DNA of 64,000 nucleotides. Origin: Desulfomicrobium escambiense DSM 10707. GTDB lineage: Bacteria > Desulfobacterota > Desulfovibrionia > Desulfovibrionales > Desulfomicrobiaceae. Below the pieces are notes generated by a model that was not told the DNA's origin, did not search any database, and saw only the letters and a list, made by a program, of their open reading frames with translations. This document shows, piece by piece, positions 50,554 to 58,949 of this stretch. The stretch is from positions 1 through 64,000 of the forward strand of contig NZ_AUAR01000001.1 in the NCBI RefSeq assembly GCF_000428825.1, in the 5' to 3' direction. Both the position numbers and the translations under genes were made by a program. Position 1 is the first letter of the stretch; the number at the start of each line of letters is the position of its first letter.

Positions 50554-52632
50554 ATGAAGATTTTCAGAGCGATATCTGGATTCTTACTTGTAAGTTGTAT
50601 CGTTGTGCTGACTTCATGCGCAACACACTCCAAGCCTGCCCTCACCGATACCGGTACCGCGGATGCCCAGCAGCCCGCCTCCGGTCGTGAAGCCGTGCTG
50701 TCGGAATCCCTGGGCAAGACCATGATCGACGTGCCCATCGACGCGGGAACGCAGCTCTATGCGGACTTCGACGGGGACAAGCTCGTGAAGATCCTCTTCA
50801 CTCCCGGTGTCACGGATTTCGTTCTGCCCCTCAACGAGACGGCACTGGTCAGCCGGCTCGAAAAGGAGATGGACGGCGGACAGGTCAAGGCGCTGAACGT
50901 CTTCCTGAATTCCAAGAGCAAGTTCCTGCTCTCCCGCCAGTCCGACAGCCTCGGGCGGTTGATGCTCGTTTCCGATGACATCCCGGCCCCGGAGCTGCCG
51001 AAGAACGTCATCAGTACCCTCAATTTCAAGCCGACGAAGGATTCGTTGCAGGTCGTGACCTATTCGAGCCTGCCCTTCGAGGTCGTGCCCGAGCAGGCCG
51101 ACGGGTTCAAGCTGACGTTCCGCAAGGCGCAATTCCAGCCATCCCTGCTCAAGAAGTATGACGTGAGCAAGCTCGGCACCAAGATCGAGACCGTGACCGC
51201 CTATAACGACAAGGACGGCAACGCCTATCTGGTCTTTGCCGGCGCCGAGAACCCGGCTCTGTCCGTGCTGCGCAAGGGCGATGAAACGTATGTCCTCGTC
51301 AAGACCGGCAAGTCCGCCCAACCCGCGGCCATGGCCGACGTCGACAAGGCTGCATCCGATGACCCGGTGTACAAGGAGAGCGAGATCCAGGAGCTGAACA
51401 CGCTCTTTCCGGGCATGAAGGAAAACTACACGGGTGAGAAGATTTCCATCGACCTGCAGAACGCTTCCGTCGAACAGGTATTGCGCCTCATTTCCGAAAT
51501 CAGCGGTTACAACCTCATCCTCGACGACGACATTTCCGGGAACATCTCCCTCAAGCTTGTGGACATCCCCTGGGATCAGGCCCTTGACCTCGTGCTGCTG
51601 CAGAAGAATCTGGGCATGGTCATCAAGGGCAACATCATGCGCATCGCCTCGGCCACGAAGCTCGAAGCCGAACGCGCCCAGTTGCAGAAGGCCCGCGAGG
51701 CGGCCATCCAGGCCCAGGAGAGCATGCGCAACCTGGCCCCGCTGAAGACCGAGTACATCCAGATCAACTACAACACGGCCGCCGAATTCGAGGGCAAGGT
51801 CAAGACCCTGCTGACGCCGAACCGCGGCACCGTTTCCTCCGATCCGCGCACGAACATCCTGATCGTGACCGACACCGAGGAGACCCTCGACCGGATCGAC
51901 AGCTTCATCAAGAAGCTGGACCGGGCCGAGCGCCAGGTCATGATCGAGGCCCGCCTTGTCTACGCCACCGACGAATTCCAGCGCAGTTTGGGCGTCAAGT
52001 GGGGCACGACCTATCAGACCGAAACCACTCCGAATCTGCCGAATGAACAATGGCGCGGCACCTTCACGTCAACCGGCTTGAACGCCATCAACACCGCCAA
52101 CGGCATAACGTTGGGCGGAACAGTCGGCAAATTCCTCGGTGAGGACCTTTTCGCCTTGGATGCATCCTTGCAGCTTGGTGAGCAGAAGAACCTGGTCAAG
52201 ACCATATCCTCGCCGCGTGTCCTCACCCTGAACAACAACCGTGCGGAAATTCAGCAGGGCACGAAGCTCGCAACGGCCACGGAGTCGGAAAGCGGCGGTA
52301 CGACGACCGAATACGAAGAAGCGGTGCTGAAGATATCGGTGCTGCCGCAGATTACGCCTGACAACAAATTGATCCTCGACCTCGACATCAGCGACGACAG
52401 CCCCAAGAGCGACGGCCGGGACATCGACACCAAGTCGACCAAGACGAAAATGATGGTCAGCGACCGCGAGACCATCGTCATAGGCGGCGTACTCAAGACG
52501 ACGGAAACTTCCGAGAAGAGCCAGATTCCCGGACTGGGTGACGTTCCCGGCCTGGGCTGGCTGTTCAAGAACAAGTACGACACGAAGAACAAGGCCGAAC
52601 TCCTGATCTTCATCCAGCCGCGAATTCTGTAG
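50554..52632 (+). CDS. pilQ: Type IV pilus secretin PilQ
   Basis: This 692-aa outer-membrane secretin forms the pore for the pilus. It starts with a lipoprotein-like signal (SGFLLVSCIVVLTSC; Cys22). AMIN-type domains fill the N-terminal half, then a secretin N0/STN domain (ISIDLQNASVEQVLRLISEI), an N1 domain (IQINYNTAAEFEGKVKTLLT, NILIVTDTEETLDRI) and the secretin core ending VPGLGWLFKNKYDTKNKAEL. AAGGAG lies upstream of the ATG. It ends pilMNOPQ. Confidence 0.95.
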   Translation: MKIFRAISGFLLVSCIVVLTSCATHSKPALTDTGTADAQQPASGREAVLSESLGKTMIDVPIDAGTQLYADFDGDKLVKILFTPGVTDFVLPLNETALVSRLEKEMDGGQVKALNVFLNSKSKFLLSRQSDSLGRLMLVSDDIPAPELPKNVISTLNFKPTKDSLQVVTYSSLPFEVVPEQADGFKLTFRKAQFQPSLLKKYDVSKLGTKIETVTAYNDKDGNAYLVFAGAENPALSVLRKGDETYVLVKTGKSAQPAAMADVDKAASDDPVYKESEIQELNTLFPGMKENYTGEKISIDLQNASVEQVLRLISEISGYNLILDDDISGNISLKLVDIPWDQALDLVLLQKNLGMVIKGNIMRIASATKLEAERAQLQKAREAAIQAQESMRNLAPLKTEYIQINYNTAAEFEGKVKTLLTPNRGTVSSDPRTNILIVTDTEETLDRIDSFIKKLDRAERQVMIEARLVYATDEFQRSLGVKWGTTYQTETTPNLPNEQWRGTFTSTGLNAINTANGITLGGTVGKFLGEDLFALDASLQLGEQKNLVKTISSPRVLTLNNNRAEIQQGTKLATATESESGGTTTEYEEAVLKISVLPQITPDNKLILDLDISDDSPKSDGRDIDTKSTKTKMMVSDRETIVIGGVLKTTETSEKSQIPGLGDVPGLGWLFKNKYDTKNKAELLIFIQPRIL

Positions 52633-52653
52633 CCGGTTGAGAATTCAATCCTC

Positions 52654-52684
52654 AAGGCCGCCTGTCACTAGGCGGCCTTTTTTT
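52654..52684 (+). terminator. Intrinsic terminator of pilMNOPQ
   Basis: AAGGCCGCCT (52654-52663) pairs with AGGCGGCCTT (52670-52679) around a 6-nt loop, followed by eight T including the stem end. Confidence 0.92.
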
Positions 52685-52811
52685 TCGCGCATACCGCACG
52701 GTCACCAATCTGAATACAAAGAAAAAGGCATGTGCCGCTTACGTTGCTGCGGTACATGCCTTCGTGCAACCAGGCTCGGGACCGTGGTTGGGCTATGTTC
52801 GTCCGAAACCG

Positions 52812-53480
52812 TCAGTCGGATATTTTTTCAGGGAAGAGGGTGTTGGCGTCGAAGTAATGGCCGCGCACGCATTGGGCATAGGCGTTGATGTCGGCGCCAG
52901 CGATGGCCTCGTACATCATGCGGTGCTTGTCAACTTGTGCATTGAGCAGGGACGCAGCGTGGTCGTAGTAGACCGCGATATAGGTCCAGTAGTAGTTGCC
53001 GAGGGAGTGCCAGGCCTTGGCCAGAGATTCGCTGTGGGCGCCCTGGACGATGGCGAGATGAAAGGCCATGTCGTTCTTGCGCATGTTCTTGGTGTCGTTC
53101 ATTTCGACGCAGACGGCCATGTTGTCGACACAGTTCTTGAGGTAGTCGAGGTCCAGGTATCTTGAGCGGTGCTTGATCACGCTCCAGCGGACAGCGAGGG
53201 CCTCGATTTCGGTGCGCACGTCATAGTAGTCGTTGAGTTGTTCCTTGCTCAGCGTCCTGATCCGCGTTCCCTTGTACGGCTCTGTCTCCAGAACGCCCTG
53301 CGCGATAAGGTCCCGGATGGCTTCGCGTACGGCTCCCTGGCTGATGGACAGCTCGCGGGCGAGTTTGGATTCTATGATCTTGTCGCCAGGATTGAGGTCT
53401 CCGCGCAAGATGGATTCCATGAGGTATTCTGCAACGTCGTCGCGCAATACCCTTCTTTTCAACAAACTTTTCGTTTCCAT
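52812..53480 (-). CDS. GntR-family transcriptional regulator (FCD/FadR subfamily)
   Basis: This 222-aa protein has a GntR winged helix (LNPGDKIIESKLARELSISQ, GAVREAIRDLIAQGVLE) and an FCD ligand domain (YYDVRTEIEALAVRW, FHLAIVQGAHSESLAKAWHS). FCD regulators usually bind organic acids through a metal ion. No target is obvious: it converges with pilQ, and the gene on its other side is an RHH-PilZ protein. The ATG at 53480 has AAGGAT upstream; an in-frame TTG lies two codons earlier. Confidence 0.87.
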   Translation of the reverse strand: METKSLLKRRVLRDDVAEYLMESILRGDLNPGDKIIESKLARELSISQGAVREAIRDLIAQGVLETEPYKGTRIRTLSKEQLNDYYDVRTEIEALAVRWSVIKHRSRYLDLDYLKNCVDNMAVCVEMNDTKNMRKNDMAFHLAIVQGAHSESLAKAWHSLGNYYWTYIAVYYDHAASLLNAQVDKHRMMYEAIAGADINAYAQCVRGHYFDANTLFPEKISD

Positions 53481-53515
53481 TGTCAATATCCTTGCATGCA
53501 GTCAGGAAGCTGTAG

Positions 53516-54067
53516 TCACCTGTGCCTCTTTTTTGCGAGGCTGTCATTCGTCAGATTGCAGTTCGTCAGGAAATGCTTGATAATGTTTTCTTCGACAGGA
53601 TTCGTAGATTTGAAATGAGCGACAAGCATAGTTTCCCCATGAAGATAGCTTGCCCTCACAAAACGACATGGAAGCAGCATTGGATGGTCGCAATGAGGGA
53701 GAGAAAAAAGAATTTCAAACCCACTTTGAAACGCATGCTCGGCGTGAACATTTTTCAAAAGAATCTGCATCGAAGATAAGGACATGTCTACAATCGTACC
53801 ATGATAGAAAAAAGCAGATTCATCTTTTGTTGAGAATATGACAGCTGAAATAGAACACTGCTTTCGTTGACATTGCCGTTTTTCATCAGGAGAAGTCATG
53901 GGCGCTTCCTGACGCAGAACATGTTCCGTGAGAACGTCTTCGATCAGAGATGAAATTGTCTTGTTTTCGATCCGACAGGCAGCCTTGAGTTTAGCGAGCG
54001 TGAGTTCATCGGTACGAAATGAAATTTTGGTATTTTTGCGTGGAGCGGATTTTTCAAGAGCGTCCAT
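53516..54067 (-). CDS. Ribbon-helix-helix-like domain fused to a PilZ-like domain
   Basis: In this 183-aa protein, residues 12-52 look like a ribbon-helix-helix DNA-binding fold (KISFRTDELTLAKLKAACRI, KTISSLIEDVLTEHV). Residues 62-175 look like PilZ: an RxxxR motif in KRQCQRKQ, then DMSLSS where the consensus has D/NxSxxG, with Gly replaced by Ser. That would make it a DNA-binding protein that may sense c-di-GMP, or a degenerate version that no longer does. Codon use is less GC-biased than in the neighbours, hinting at weaker expression or later acquisition. Confidence 0.68.
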   Translation of the reverse strand: MDALEKSAPRKNTKISFRTDELTLAKLKAACRIENKTISSLIEDVLTEHVLRQEAPMTSPDEKRQCQRKQCSISAVIFSTKDESAFFYHGTIVDMSLSSMQILLKNVHAEHAFQSGFEILFSLPHCDHPMLLPCRFVRASYLHGETMLVAHFKSTNPVEENIIKHFLTNCNLTNDSLAKKRHR

Positions 54068-54401
54068 GATGCACCAGGACCTGCCGGATCACGAGTCACA
54101 AGTTTATTTGTTCAATAATTTTTTTTAGTTATTTCATAATTCCGATTGGGTTTCAATAATCTTTTTTCTGTAATAGTTTTCAGGTTCCCGGTGATCCGTG
54201 CGCGCGGCACTGAAACGCGGCTGCGAGTGTTGCATGAGTACTGGGCGCAGACTGCAATGATCCTGGGGGAGTGCGATTATTTTCGAAAAGTTTGTCTTCG
54301 GTATGAAGTTGCGTGAATCTGGTCGGTTGGCACGATGCACCATGATGCAAAAGAGGGGGATTGACGATCCGTTCCGAGGACAAAGTGGAGGCAAAAAAGA
54401 A
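54068..54401. other. AT-rich intergenic region
   Basis: About 330 bases between the RHH-PilZ gene and tRNA-Met. The part next to the RHH-PilZ start (54090-54180) is strongly AT-rich and probably holds its promoter. No gene was recognised. Confidence 0.5.
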
Positions 54402-54424
54402 AAGGCTCCGAAAATCGGAGCCTT
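54402..54424 (-). terminator. Terminator of tRNA-Met
   Basis: AAGGCTCCGA (54402-54411) pairs with TCGGAGCCTT (54415-54424) around AAA. On the minus strand a TTCTTTTTTGC run follows. Confidence 0.85.
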
Positions 54425-54431
54425 GAATTTT

Positions 54432-54508
54432 TGGTAGCGAGGGAGGGAATTGAACCCCCGACACTGCGGATATGAGCCGCATGCTCTAACCGTCTGAGCT
54501 ACCTCGCC
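54432..54508 (-). tRNA. tRNA-Met (anticodon CAT)
   Basis: A 77-nt cloverleaf on the minus strand: acceptor GGCGAGG/CCTCGCT (G1-U72 wobble), D-arm AGCTCAGACGGTTAGAGC, anticodon stem-loop TGCGG-CTCATAT-CCGCA (anticodon CAT), T-arm GGGTTCAATTCCC and encoded CCA. It lacks the C1-A72 mismatch of initiators, so elongator Met is most likely. A CAT tRNA modified to read the isoleucine codon AUA cannot be fully excluded. Confidence 0.92.
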
Positions 54509-54708
54509 GTATTCGCGGTTTCGGGTCTCCCCGAAAGCGAAGTCGGTTAATATAGAGCGGGCTTCCAAATGGCAAGCACTTTTTTTGTCGAACCGCGATT
54601 TTGGCGATTTGCCTCTTGGGCGGGTTTGGGGTAGTGATTAAAGAAAGTTCATCGGAACATGTCCGGATCCCGACGATCGGGTTCCTGCGCATGAGTAAGG
54701 AGGTCGAT

Positions 54709-55011
54709 ATGATTGCCAACAAGCGCACCCACATTCGCAAGGATTGTCTCGTGCCTGTCCGGTACACCTACGAGGGACAGCACAAGACGCATTACGCCCG
54801 CATGATCAACTACGGCGACGGCGGGCTTTGCCTCAAGACCCGGACGCCCATCGAGCCCGGGGCCAAGCTTGAGCTTTCGCTGGAAGGGTACACCCCCAAT
54901 GAATCCTCCCTCGGCGAGTTCGACCGCTATCCTGTGGCCGTCTGCTGGACCAAGCAGATCCCCGAGCGGGGGCTGCCGGTGTACGAGACGGGACTCAAGT
55001 ACAGAGGGTAA
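54709..55011 (+). CDS. PilZ-domain protein
   Basis: This 100-aa single PilZ domain has RTHIRKDC (RxxxR) at the N-terminus and NYGDGGLCLKT in place of the D/NxSxxG motif, with Ser replaced by Gly. It may bind c-di-GMP. The ATG at 54709 has TAAGGAGG directly upstream. The frame is open 36 codons further up, but there is no ribosome-binding site there. It is a single gene followed by its own terminator. Confidence 0.82.
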   Translation: MIANKRTHIRKDCLVPVRYTYEGQHKTHYARMINYGDGGLCLKTRTPIEPGAKLELSLEGYTPNESSLGEFDRYPVAVCWTKQIPERGLPVYETGLKYRG

Positions 55012-55037
55012 AGGGCCGGCCATCCGGCCCTTTTTTT
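55011..55037 (+). terminator. Terminator after the PilZ gene
   Basis: AAGGGCCGG (55011-55019) pairs with CCGGCCCTT (55024-55032) around CCAT, followed by a run of T. Confidence 0.88.
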
Positions 55038-55056
55038 GCGCCTTGTGCCCGGGGCC

Positions 55057-56079
55057 TTACGCCCGGAAGCCGTTCCAGAGGATGTTTGCGGGCATCTGCG
55101 TGACGGCCCGGGTGCCGGTCATGACCATGGCCTGCATGAGTTCCGTGCGCAGCGTCTGGGCATAGGCCGTGACGCCCTCGGTCAGGCCACCCATGGCCGC
55201 GATGCTGAAGGGTCGGCCGAGCATGACCGCGTCGGCCCCGAGGGCCAGCATCTTCAGCACGTCCCCGCCGCTGCGGATTCCGCCGTCCGCGATGATGGCG
55301 ATCTTTCCCTTCATTTCCTTCGCGATGCCCGGCAGCACCTTGGCCGTTCCCGGCGTGTGGTCGAGCACGCGCCCGCCGTGGTTGGAGACGACGATGGCGT
55401 CCGCGCCCGCCTCCGCGGCCAGACGGGCGTCCTCCACGGTCATGACGCCCTTGACGATGAACTTGAGGCCGGCCCTGGCGATGATCTCGCGCAGGGTGGC
55501 CACCGGCTTGGGCGACACCGGCCGTCCCATCTTGCGCAGGGTGATGAGGCCGGCGGCGTCGATGTCCATTCCGACGACGGATGCGCCCGTATCCCTGGCC
55601 TTGGCGAGCTTGTCATAGAGCTCCGCGTCCTCCCAAGGTTTGATGAACGGGATGCCGTGTCCCCCCGCGGCCGTGATGGCGGCGAAGCCGGCCTCGTGGA
55701 TGAACGGCGGGACCCCGTCGCCGGTGCAGCCGATGATCCCGGCCTGTCTGCAGCCGTCGATGATGGCGGTGATGTACTCCTCTTCGGACCTCTTCCCGCC
55801 CATGTTGAAGGACACGCCGCCGATGGGGGCCGCCATGACGGGCATGGACAGCTTAAGGCCCAGCAGGGACGTGCTCGTGTCCGGCTCCGTGATGTCGTGC
55901 ACGAGGCGCATGTTGAACGTGCAGTCGGCCAGGGCCTGCACATTGGCCATGAAGGCCGTTCCCGTGCCCAGGCCGCCCATGCCCGGAACCTCGCCGGCGC
56001 AGGCCTTCCCGTTGCAGACGGGGCAGACGCGGCAGTAGCCAGTCATCAGGTCGCGGGCTGTTTTGCGAATTTCCTTCAT
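55057..56079 (-). CDS. FMN-dependent alpha-hydroxyacid oxidoreductase with N-terminal Cys motif
   Basis: This 340-aa TIM-barrel enzyme belongs to the lactate/glycolate oxidase family. It shows VVSNHGGRVLDHTPG, the phosphate-binding IADGGIRSGGDVLKMLALGA and MLGRPF, and the active-site Lys in KFIVKGVMT. Unlike ordinary family members it has four Cys near the start (16, 19, 22, 27; CRVCPVCNGKAC), enough for an Fe-S cluster or a zinc site. That suggests electrons leave through Fe-S chemistry rather than to oxygen, which suits an anaerobe. It is transcribed with the GntR regulator four bases upstream, so the substrate may be lactate or a related 2-hydroxyacid. Confidence 0.85.
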   Translation of the reverse strand: MKEIRKTARDLMTGYCRVCPVCNGKACAGEVPGMGGLGTGTAFMANVQALADCTFNMRLVHDITEPDTSTSLLGLKLSMPVMAAPIGGVSFNMGGKRSEEEYITAIIDGCRQAGIIGCTGDGVPPFIHEAGFAAITAAGGHGIPFIKPWEDAELYDKLAKARDTGASVVGMDIDAAGLITLRKMGRPVSPKPVATLREIIARAGLKFIVKGVMTVEDARLAAEAGADAIVVSNHGGRVLDHTPGTAKVLPGIAKEMKGKIAIIADGGIRSGGDVLKMLALGADAVMLGRPFSIAAMGGLTEGVTAYAQTLRTELMQAMVMTGTRAVTQMPANILWNGFRA

Positions 56080-56083
56080 GAGT

Positions 56084-56782
56084 TCATGCTCCTTTTTTTG
56101 AGGTGAATACGATTTCCCGTGTGTGTTCGAGATGTTCCGTCATGGCGGCGCAGGCACCGTCGGCATCGCGCAGGCGCAGCGCCGCCAGGATTTTTCGGTG
56201 GTCCTCCAGCGCGTTGCGGCTGCGCTCCGGCGACTGCAAGGTTTCGTCGCGACTTTCGAAGAGCATGTCGTGCATCTGCTCCATAAGCCTGACGATGGCG
56301 TGGTTGCCCGTGGCCGCCGCGATGGTATCGTGGAGGTCCTGGTCGATCTCCAGGACAGGCTCCCCATGCCTCACGGCGTCTTCATAGGTGTGCATGAGGT
56401 CGTCCAGCCGTTCGATGGCCCGCGGGGAGACGCGCCGCGCCGCAAGGCGCGCGATCTGCGGCTCCAGCAGGAGGCGAAGTTCGAAAATGTCCTCAAGCCT
56501 GTGCCGTTCCCGGGCGAAGGCCTCGCCGAGTTGCCGGGCCAGTTCCGTCGGGCTGGCCGCCGCGATGTAGGTTCCGGCTCCCGGCCTGCTTTTGAGCAGC
56601 CCCGTCTGTTCCAGACTCTTGATGGCCTCGCGCATGGAATTGCGCGAAACGCCGAACAATTCCGCCAAGCGGCGTTCGGGCGGCAACCGGTCTCCCGGCT
56701 GCAAGTCGTCGACTTCCACCAGCTCCTGCAGACGCACGGCAATTTCTTCGTAGATTCTTTTTTGCTGTTGCGGTGTACTCAA
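56084..56782 (-). CDS. GntR/FadR-family regulator (LldR/PdhR-like)
   Basis: This 232-aa protein has a winged helix (LQPGDRLPPERRLAELFGVS, RNSMREAIKSLEQTGLL) and an FCD domain (FELRLLLEPQIARLAARRV, DLHDTIAAATGNHAIVRLM). It resembles LldR and PdhR, which respond to lactate or pyruvate. The start codon is TTG at 56782 with GGGAG seven bases upstream. A PdhR/LldR-type operator lies 18 bases before the start, pointing to autorepression of the operon with the FMN oxidoreductase. Confidence 0.87.
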   Translation of the reverse strand: MSTPQQQKRIYEEIAVRLQELVEVDDLQPGDRLPPERRLAELFGVSRNSMREAIKSLEQTGLLKSRPGAGTYIAAASPTELARQLGEAFARERHRLEDIFELRLLLEPQIARLAARRVSPRAIERLDDLMHTYEDAVRHGEPVLEIDQDLHDTIAAATGNHAIVRLMEQMHDMLFESRDETLQSPERSRNALEDHRKILAALRLRDADGACAAMTEHLEHTREIVFTSKKGA

Positions 56783-56799
56783 GGTTGTGCTCCCGTGAA

Positions 56800-56814
56800 A
56801 TTGGTCCTACCAAT
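56800..56814. promoter_or_regulatory. LldR/PdhR-type operator
   Basis: ATTGGT-CCT-ACCAAT is a perfect 6-bp inverted repeat with a 3-base spacer. This is the ATTGGTnnnACCAAT form known for PdhR and LldR of the FadR subfamily. It lies directly upstream of the TTG start of the regulator. Confidence 0.78.
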
Positions 56815-56903
56815 ATTGCGGGGAGTGGTCAAAGGCAAGGGGAATCCGGACCTGTGGATGCACAGGCGTTGAATTTCAGAAAACCAGTCGCGAGGAGGGA
56901 ATC

Positions 56904-57203
56904 ATGGACAACGCGCGCATCGTGGAGGTGTTCGAGGCCTACTTCGAAAAGTACAAGAAAACGGAAGGCGACCGGACGAGCTGGTCCGCGTATTGGACGG
57001 TCTATGCGTCCGGACGCAGCTTCGAGATCAATCTGACCAAGTGCCCCCGGGGGACGCGCTTCAAGATTTTCGCCGACAGGAAGAAGGTCGGCGAGATCGA
57101 GGGTTGGGACGCGTTTTTGGGCAGTCTGGACCGGTTGGAGGGGGAATACGGCCCGGTTTTTGAGCGCGGCGATTTCTTCGCCCAGATGGAGGAGATGCTC
57201 TGA
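56904..57203 (+). CDS. Hypothetical protein, 99 aa
   Basis: A small acidic soluble protein with no recognised domain, beginning MDNARIVEVFEAYFEKYKKT. It has an excellent ribosome-binding site (GAGGAGGGA) seven bases before the ATG, which supports it as a real gene. It stands alone, divergent from the GntR/FMN oxidoreductase operon. Confidence 0.7.
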   Translation: MDNARIVEVFEAYFEKYKKTEGDRTSWSAYWTVYASGRSFEINLTKCPRGTRFKIFADRKKVGEIEGWDAFLGSLDRLEGEYGPVFERGDFFAQMEEML

Positions 57204-57252
57204 GCGTGCCGGCGCACTTCCGCTCCGAAAGCGCGCCGGGTCAGCTGGCCGG

Positions 57253-57837
57253 CTAGCGGAAGATGGCGTCGGCTTCCTGGCGGCGCAGGTCGACGACGGC
57301 AACCTTCATCCTCTCCACGACGTTGCGGATGTCCTGGCCGTCCCCTTCGATCCTGGGCATGAGGGATTCGGTGAAGGCGTTCTCGGCCTTGTTGAGGACG
57401 TTGCACTGGAGCAGATAATCCGTCTTGCTGCGGTATCCAGACCGGATCAGGGCTTCGGGCGTGCCGCCGGAGGCCTCGAAGAGCGTGCGGTAATGATCCG
57501 TGAGGGCAGCCATCCAGTCCTGGAAAAGCGGACGGGATTGCTCGGGAATCGCGCCGGCGCGTTCGAGCAGGCCGGCCGTGTCGATGGGCGCGCCGGTCTC
57601 CTGCGAGTCCAAGGCCGCGTCGAGAGCGAGGCGGCGCGGCTTGGTGTAGTTCTGGACGAATTCTTCCAACCCGCTCGAATATTGTTTCATTTTCTGCGCG
57701 AAAAAGACGAAGAAGACCGGGACAAAGATCATCCACAAGGGCGGCTTGGGCTTGTCGAGCACGAAGGCGGCCAGTTTGTGGGCAAATTTCTTCTCGTACT
57801 CCAGGATGAGCTGCTTTTTTTGGGCTGTTGTGGTCAT
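57253..57837 (-). CDS. Hypothetical membrane-associated protein
   Basis: This 194-aa protein starts with a charged helix (TTAQKKQLILEYEKKFAHKL), then one membrane segment (PLWMIFVPVFFVFFAQKM) and a helical C-terminal domain (YSSGLEEFVQNYTKPRRLAL, SLMPRIEGDGQDIRNVVERM). Conserved-family relatives probably exist in sulfate reducers, but I cannot name a function. The ATG at 57837 was chosen; two in-frame ATGs just upstream are possible. Confidence 0.65.
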   Translation of the reverse strand: MTTTAQKKQLILEYEKKFAHKLAAFVLDKPKPPLWMIFVPVFFVFFAQKMKQYSSGLEEFVQNYTKPRRLALDAALDSQETGAPIDTAGLLERAGAIPEQSRPLFQDWMAALTDHYRTLFEASGGTPEALIRSGYRSKTDYLLQCNVLNKAENAFTESLMPRIEGDGQDIRNVVERMKVAVVDLRRQEADAIFR

Positions 57838-57902
57838 GGGCATGTTCAGTAGTAAGCGGGCCATCGGCGGTCAAGGCCGGTTTTCGGATCCGTCGGCGCT
57901 GC

Positions 57903-58886
57903 TCACGGGACCATGACGGCCTGTGCGCGTATCGCGTCGGGCAATTTGATCCCGAACCGGTCCAGTTCAAACGCGCTGAACGTGTACGTTCCGGCCTGGG
58001 CGGTTTGGGGGAGTATTGACGAGGGCGGGGTCCCGGCCAGTATCCGGCAGGCGATTTTCCCTGCCGCCTGCCCCTGGTCGAAAGCGCTCAGCACATGCCC
58101 GCCGATGGTCTTTCCCTTGCCCACTGCGAAATCCCAGAAGGCGAAGATCGGAACGGGCGTGTTGGCGTTGGCCCAGGCCAGGACCTCGTCCTCGGGCACG
58201 TGCTTGCCGGCGCTGTCGCGCAGGGTGTGGTACAGCCCGATGTAGACCGTGTCGAACCCTTCGGCCTTGGCGTTCAGAAGCGCCTCCCGCCAGTTGTCGA
58301 GCAGGGAGAACTGCTTCAGCTCAACCTGCACCTTGCCGAGGTTGAGCCTTGATTTTCCCTCAAAGGCCTCGTGGACCACCGCGTCGGACGTCGCGTCGGA
58401 GTCGAAGAGAATGAGGACCTTGGTGTCGTCGGTGTTCACGAGTTTGCACATGGAGTGCAGGGAGCGTTTGAGCAGGGGGCGTTCGAGGACCCCTGTCATG
58501 TTCGGGGCGGGAAAGAGCCCGTAGTCGCGCGGGTTGCGGTTGATCCCGAGGTACACCACGGGGGTGGGGCCGTTTTTCAGCCGGGGGCCAAGGTATTTGG
58601 CCGCGTTGTCGTCGCAGAGGATGATGAGGCTCCACGCCGCGGCTCTGATTTCCTCCCAGACCGCGTCGGCCCGCGCGCGGTGTTCGGCCTGCGGCGTGCG
58701 CTTGGTGTCGAGGTAGAAGTGGCGGATGGCCGCGCCACGTGGCAGGGATTGCAGCAGTCCTTCGGTGAGGCTTTGTTCCCAGGCGTACTCCTTGTGGTAA
58801 CTGTGGATGATGCTTATAGTGCATTCGGAAAAGGCGGCGGAAGTGTCGAAGAGGATTGCAAGAAACGCTGTGAGAAGAATTCGCAT
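57903..58886 (-). CDS. ABC-type periplasmic substrate-binding protein (PF04392-like)
   Basis: This 327-aa protein has a signal peptide (MRILLTAFLAILFDTSAAFS) followed by a type I periplasmic fold: IIHSYHKEYAWEQSLTEGLL, DNAAKYLGP, PVVYLGINRNPRDYG, VLILFDSDATSDAVV, TIGGHVLSAFDQGQAAGKIA. It resembles uncharacterised ABC binding proteins and the sensor part of some deltaproteobacterial kinases. No permease or ATPase is adjacent. The start at 58886 was chosen because it begins the signal peptide; the open frame extends 86 codons further up without support. Confidence 0.8.
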   Translation of the reverse strand: MRILLTAFLAILFDTSAAFSECTISIIHSYHKEYAWEQSLTEGLLQSLPRGAAIRHFYLDTKRTPQAEHRARADAVWEEIRAAAWSLIILCDDNAAKYLGPRLKNGPTPVVYLGINRNPRDYGLFPAPNMTGVLERPLLKRSLHSMCKLVNTDDTKVLILFDSDATSDAVVHEAFEGKSRLNLGKVQVELKQFSLLDNWREALLNAKAEGFDTVYIGLYHTLRDSAGKHVPEDEVLAWANANTPVPIFAFWDFAVGKGKTIGGHVLSAFDQGQAAGKIACRILAGTPPSSILPQTAQAGTYTFSAFELDRFGIKLPDAIRAQAVMVP

Positions 58887-58949
58887 TGCTTCCCCCGGTG
58901 GTGGATGTGAGCCGTTTTTTGAATACCACCGCACAGGCCAAAGAACAAC

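Noticed and set aside
54300-54345. A sigma54-type promoter (TTGGCACGATGCACC)
   Set aside because: The -24 GG is present, but the -12 GC at the right distance is missing, and no gene start fits downstream on that strand.
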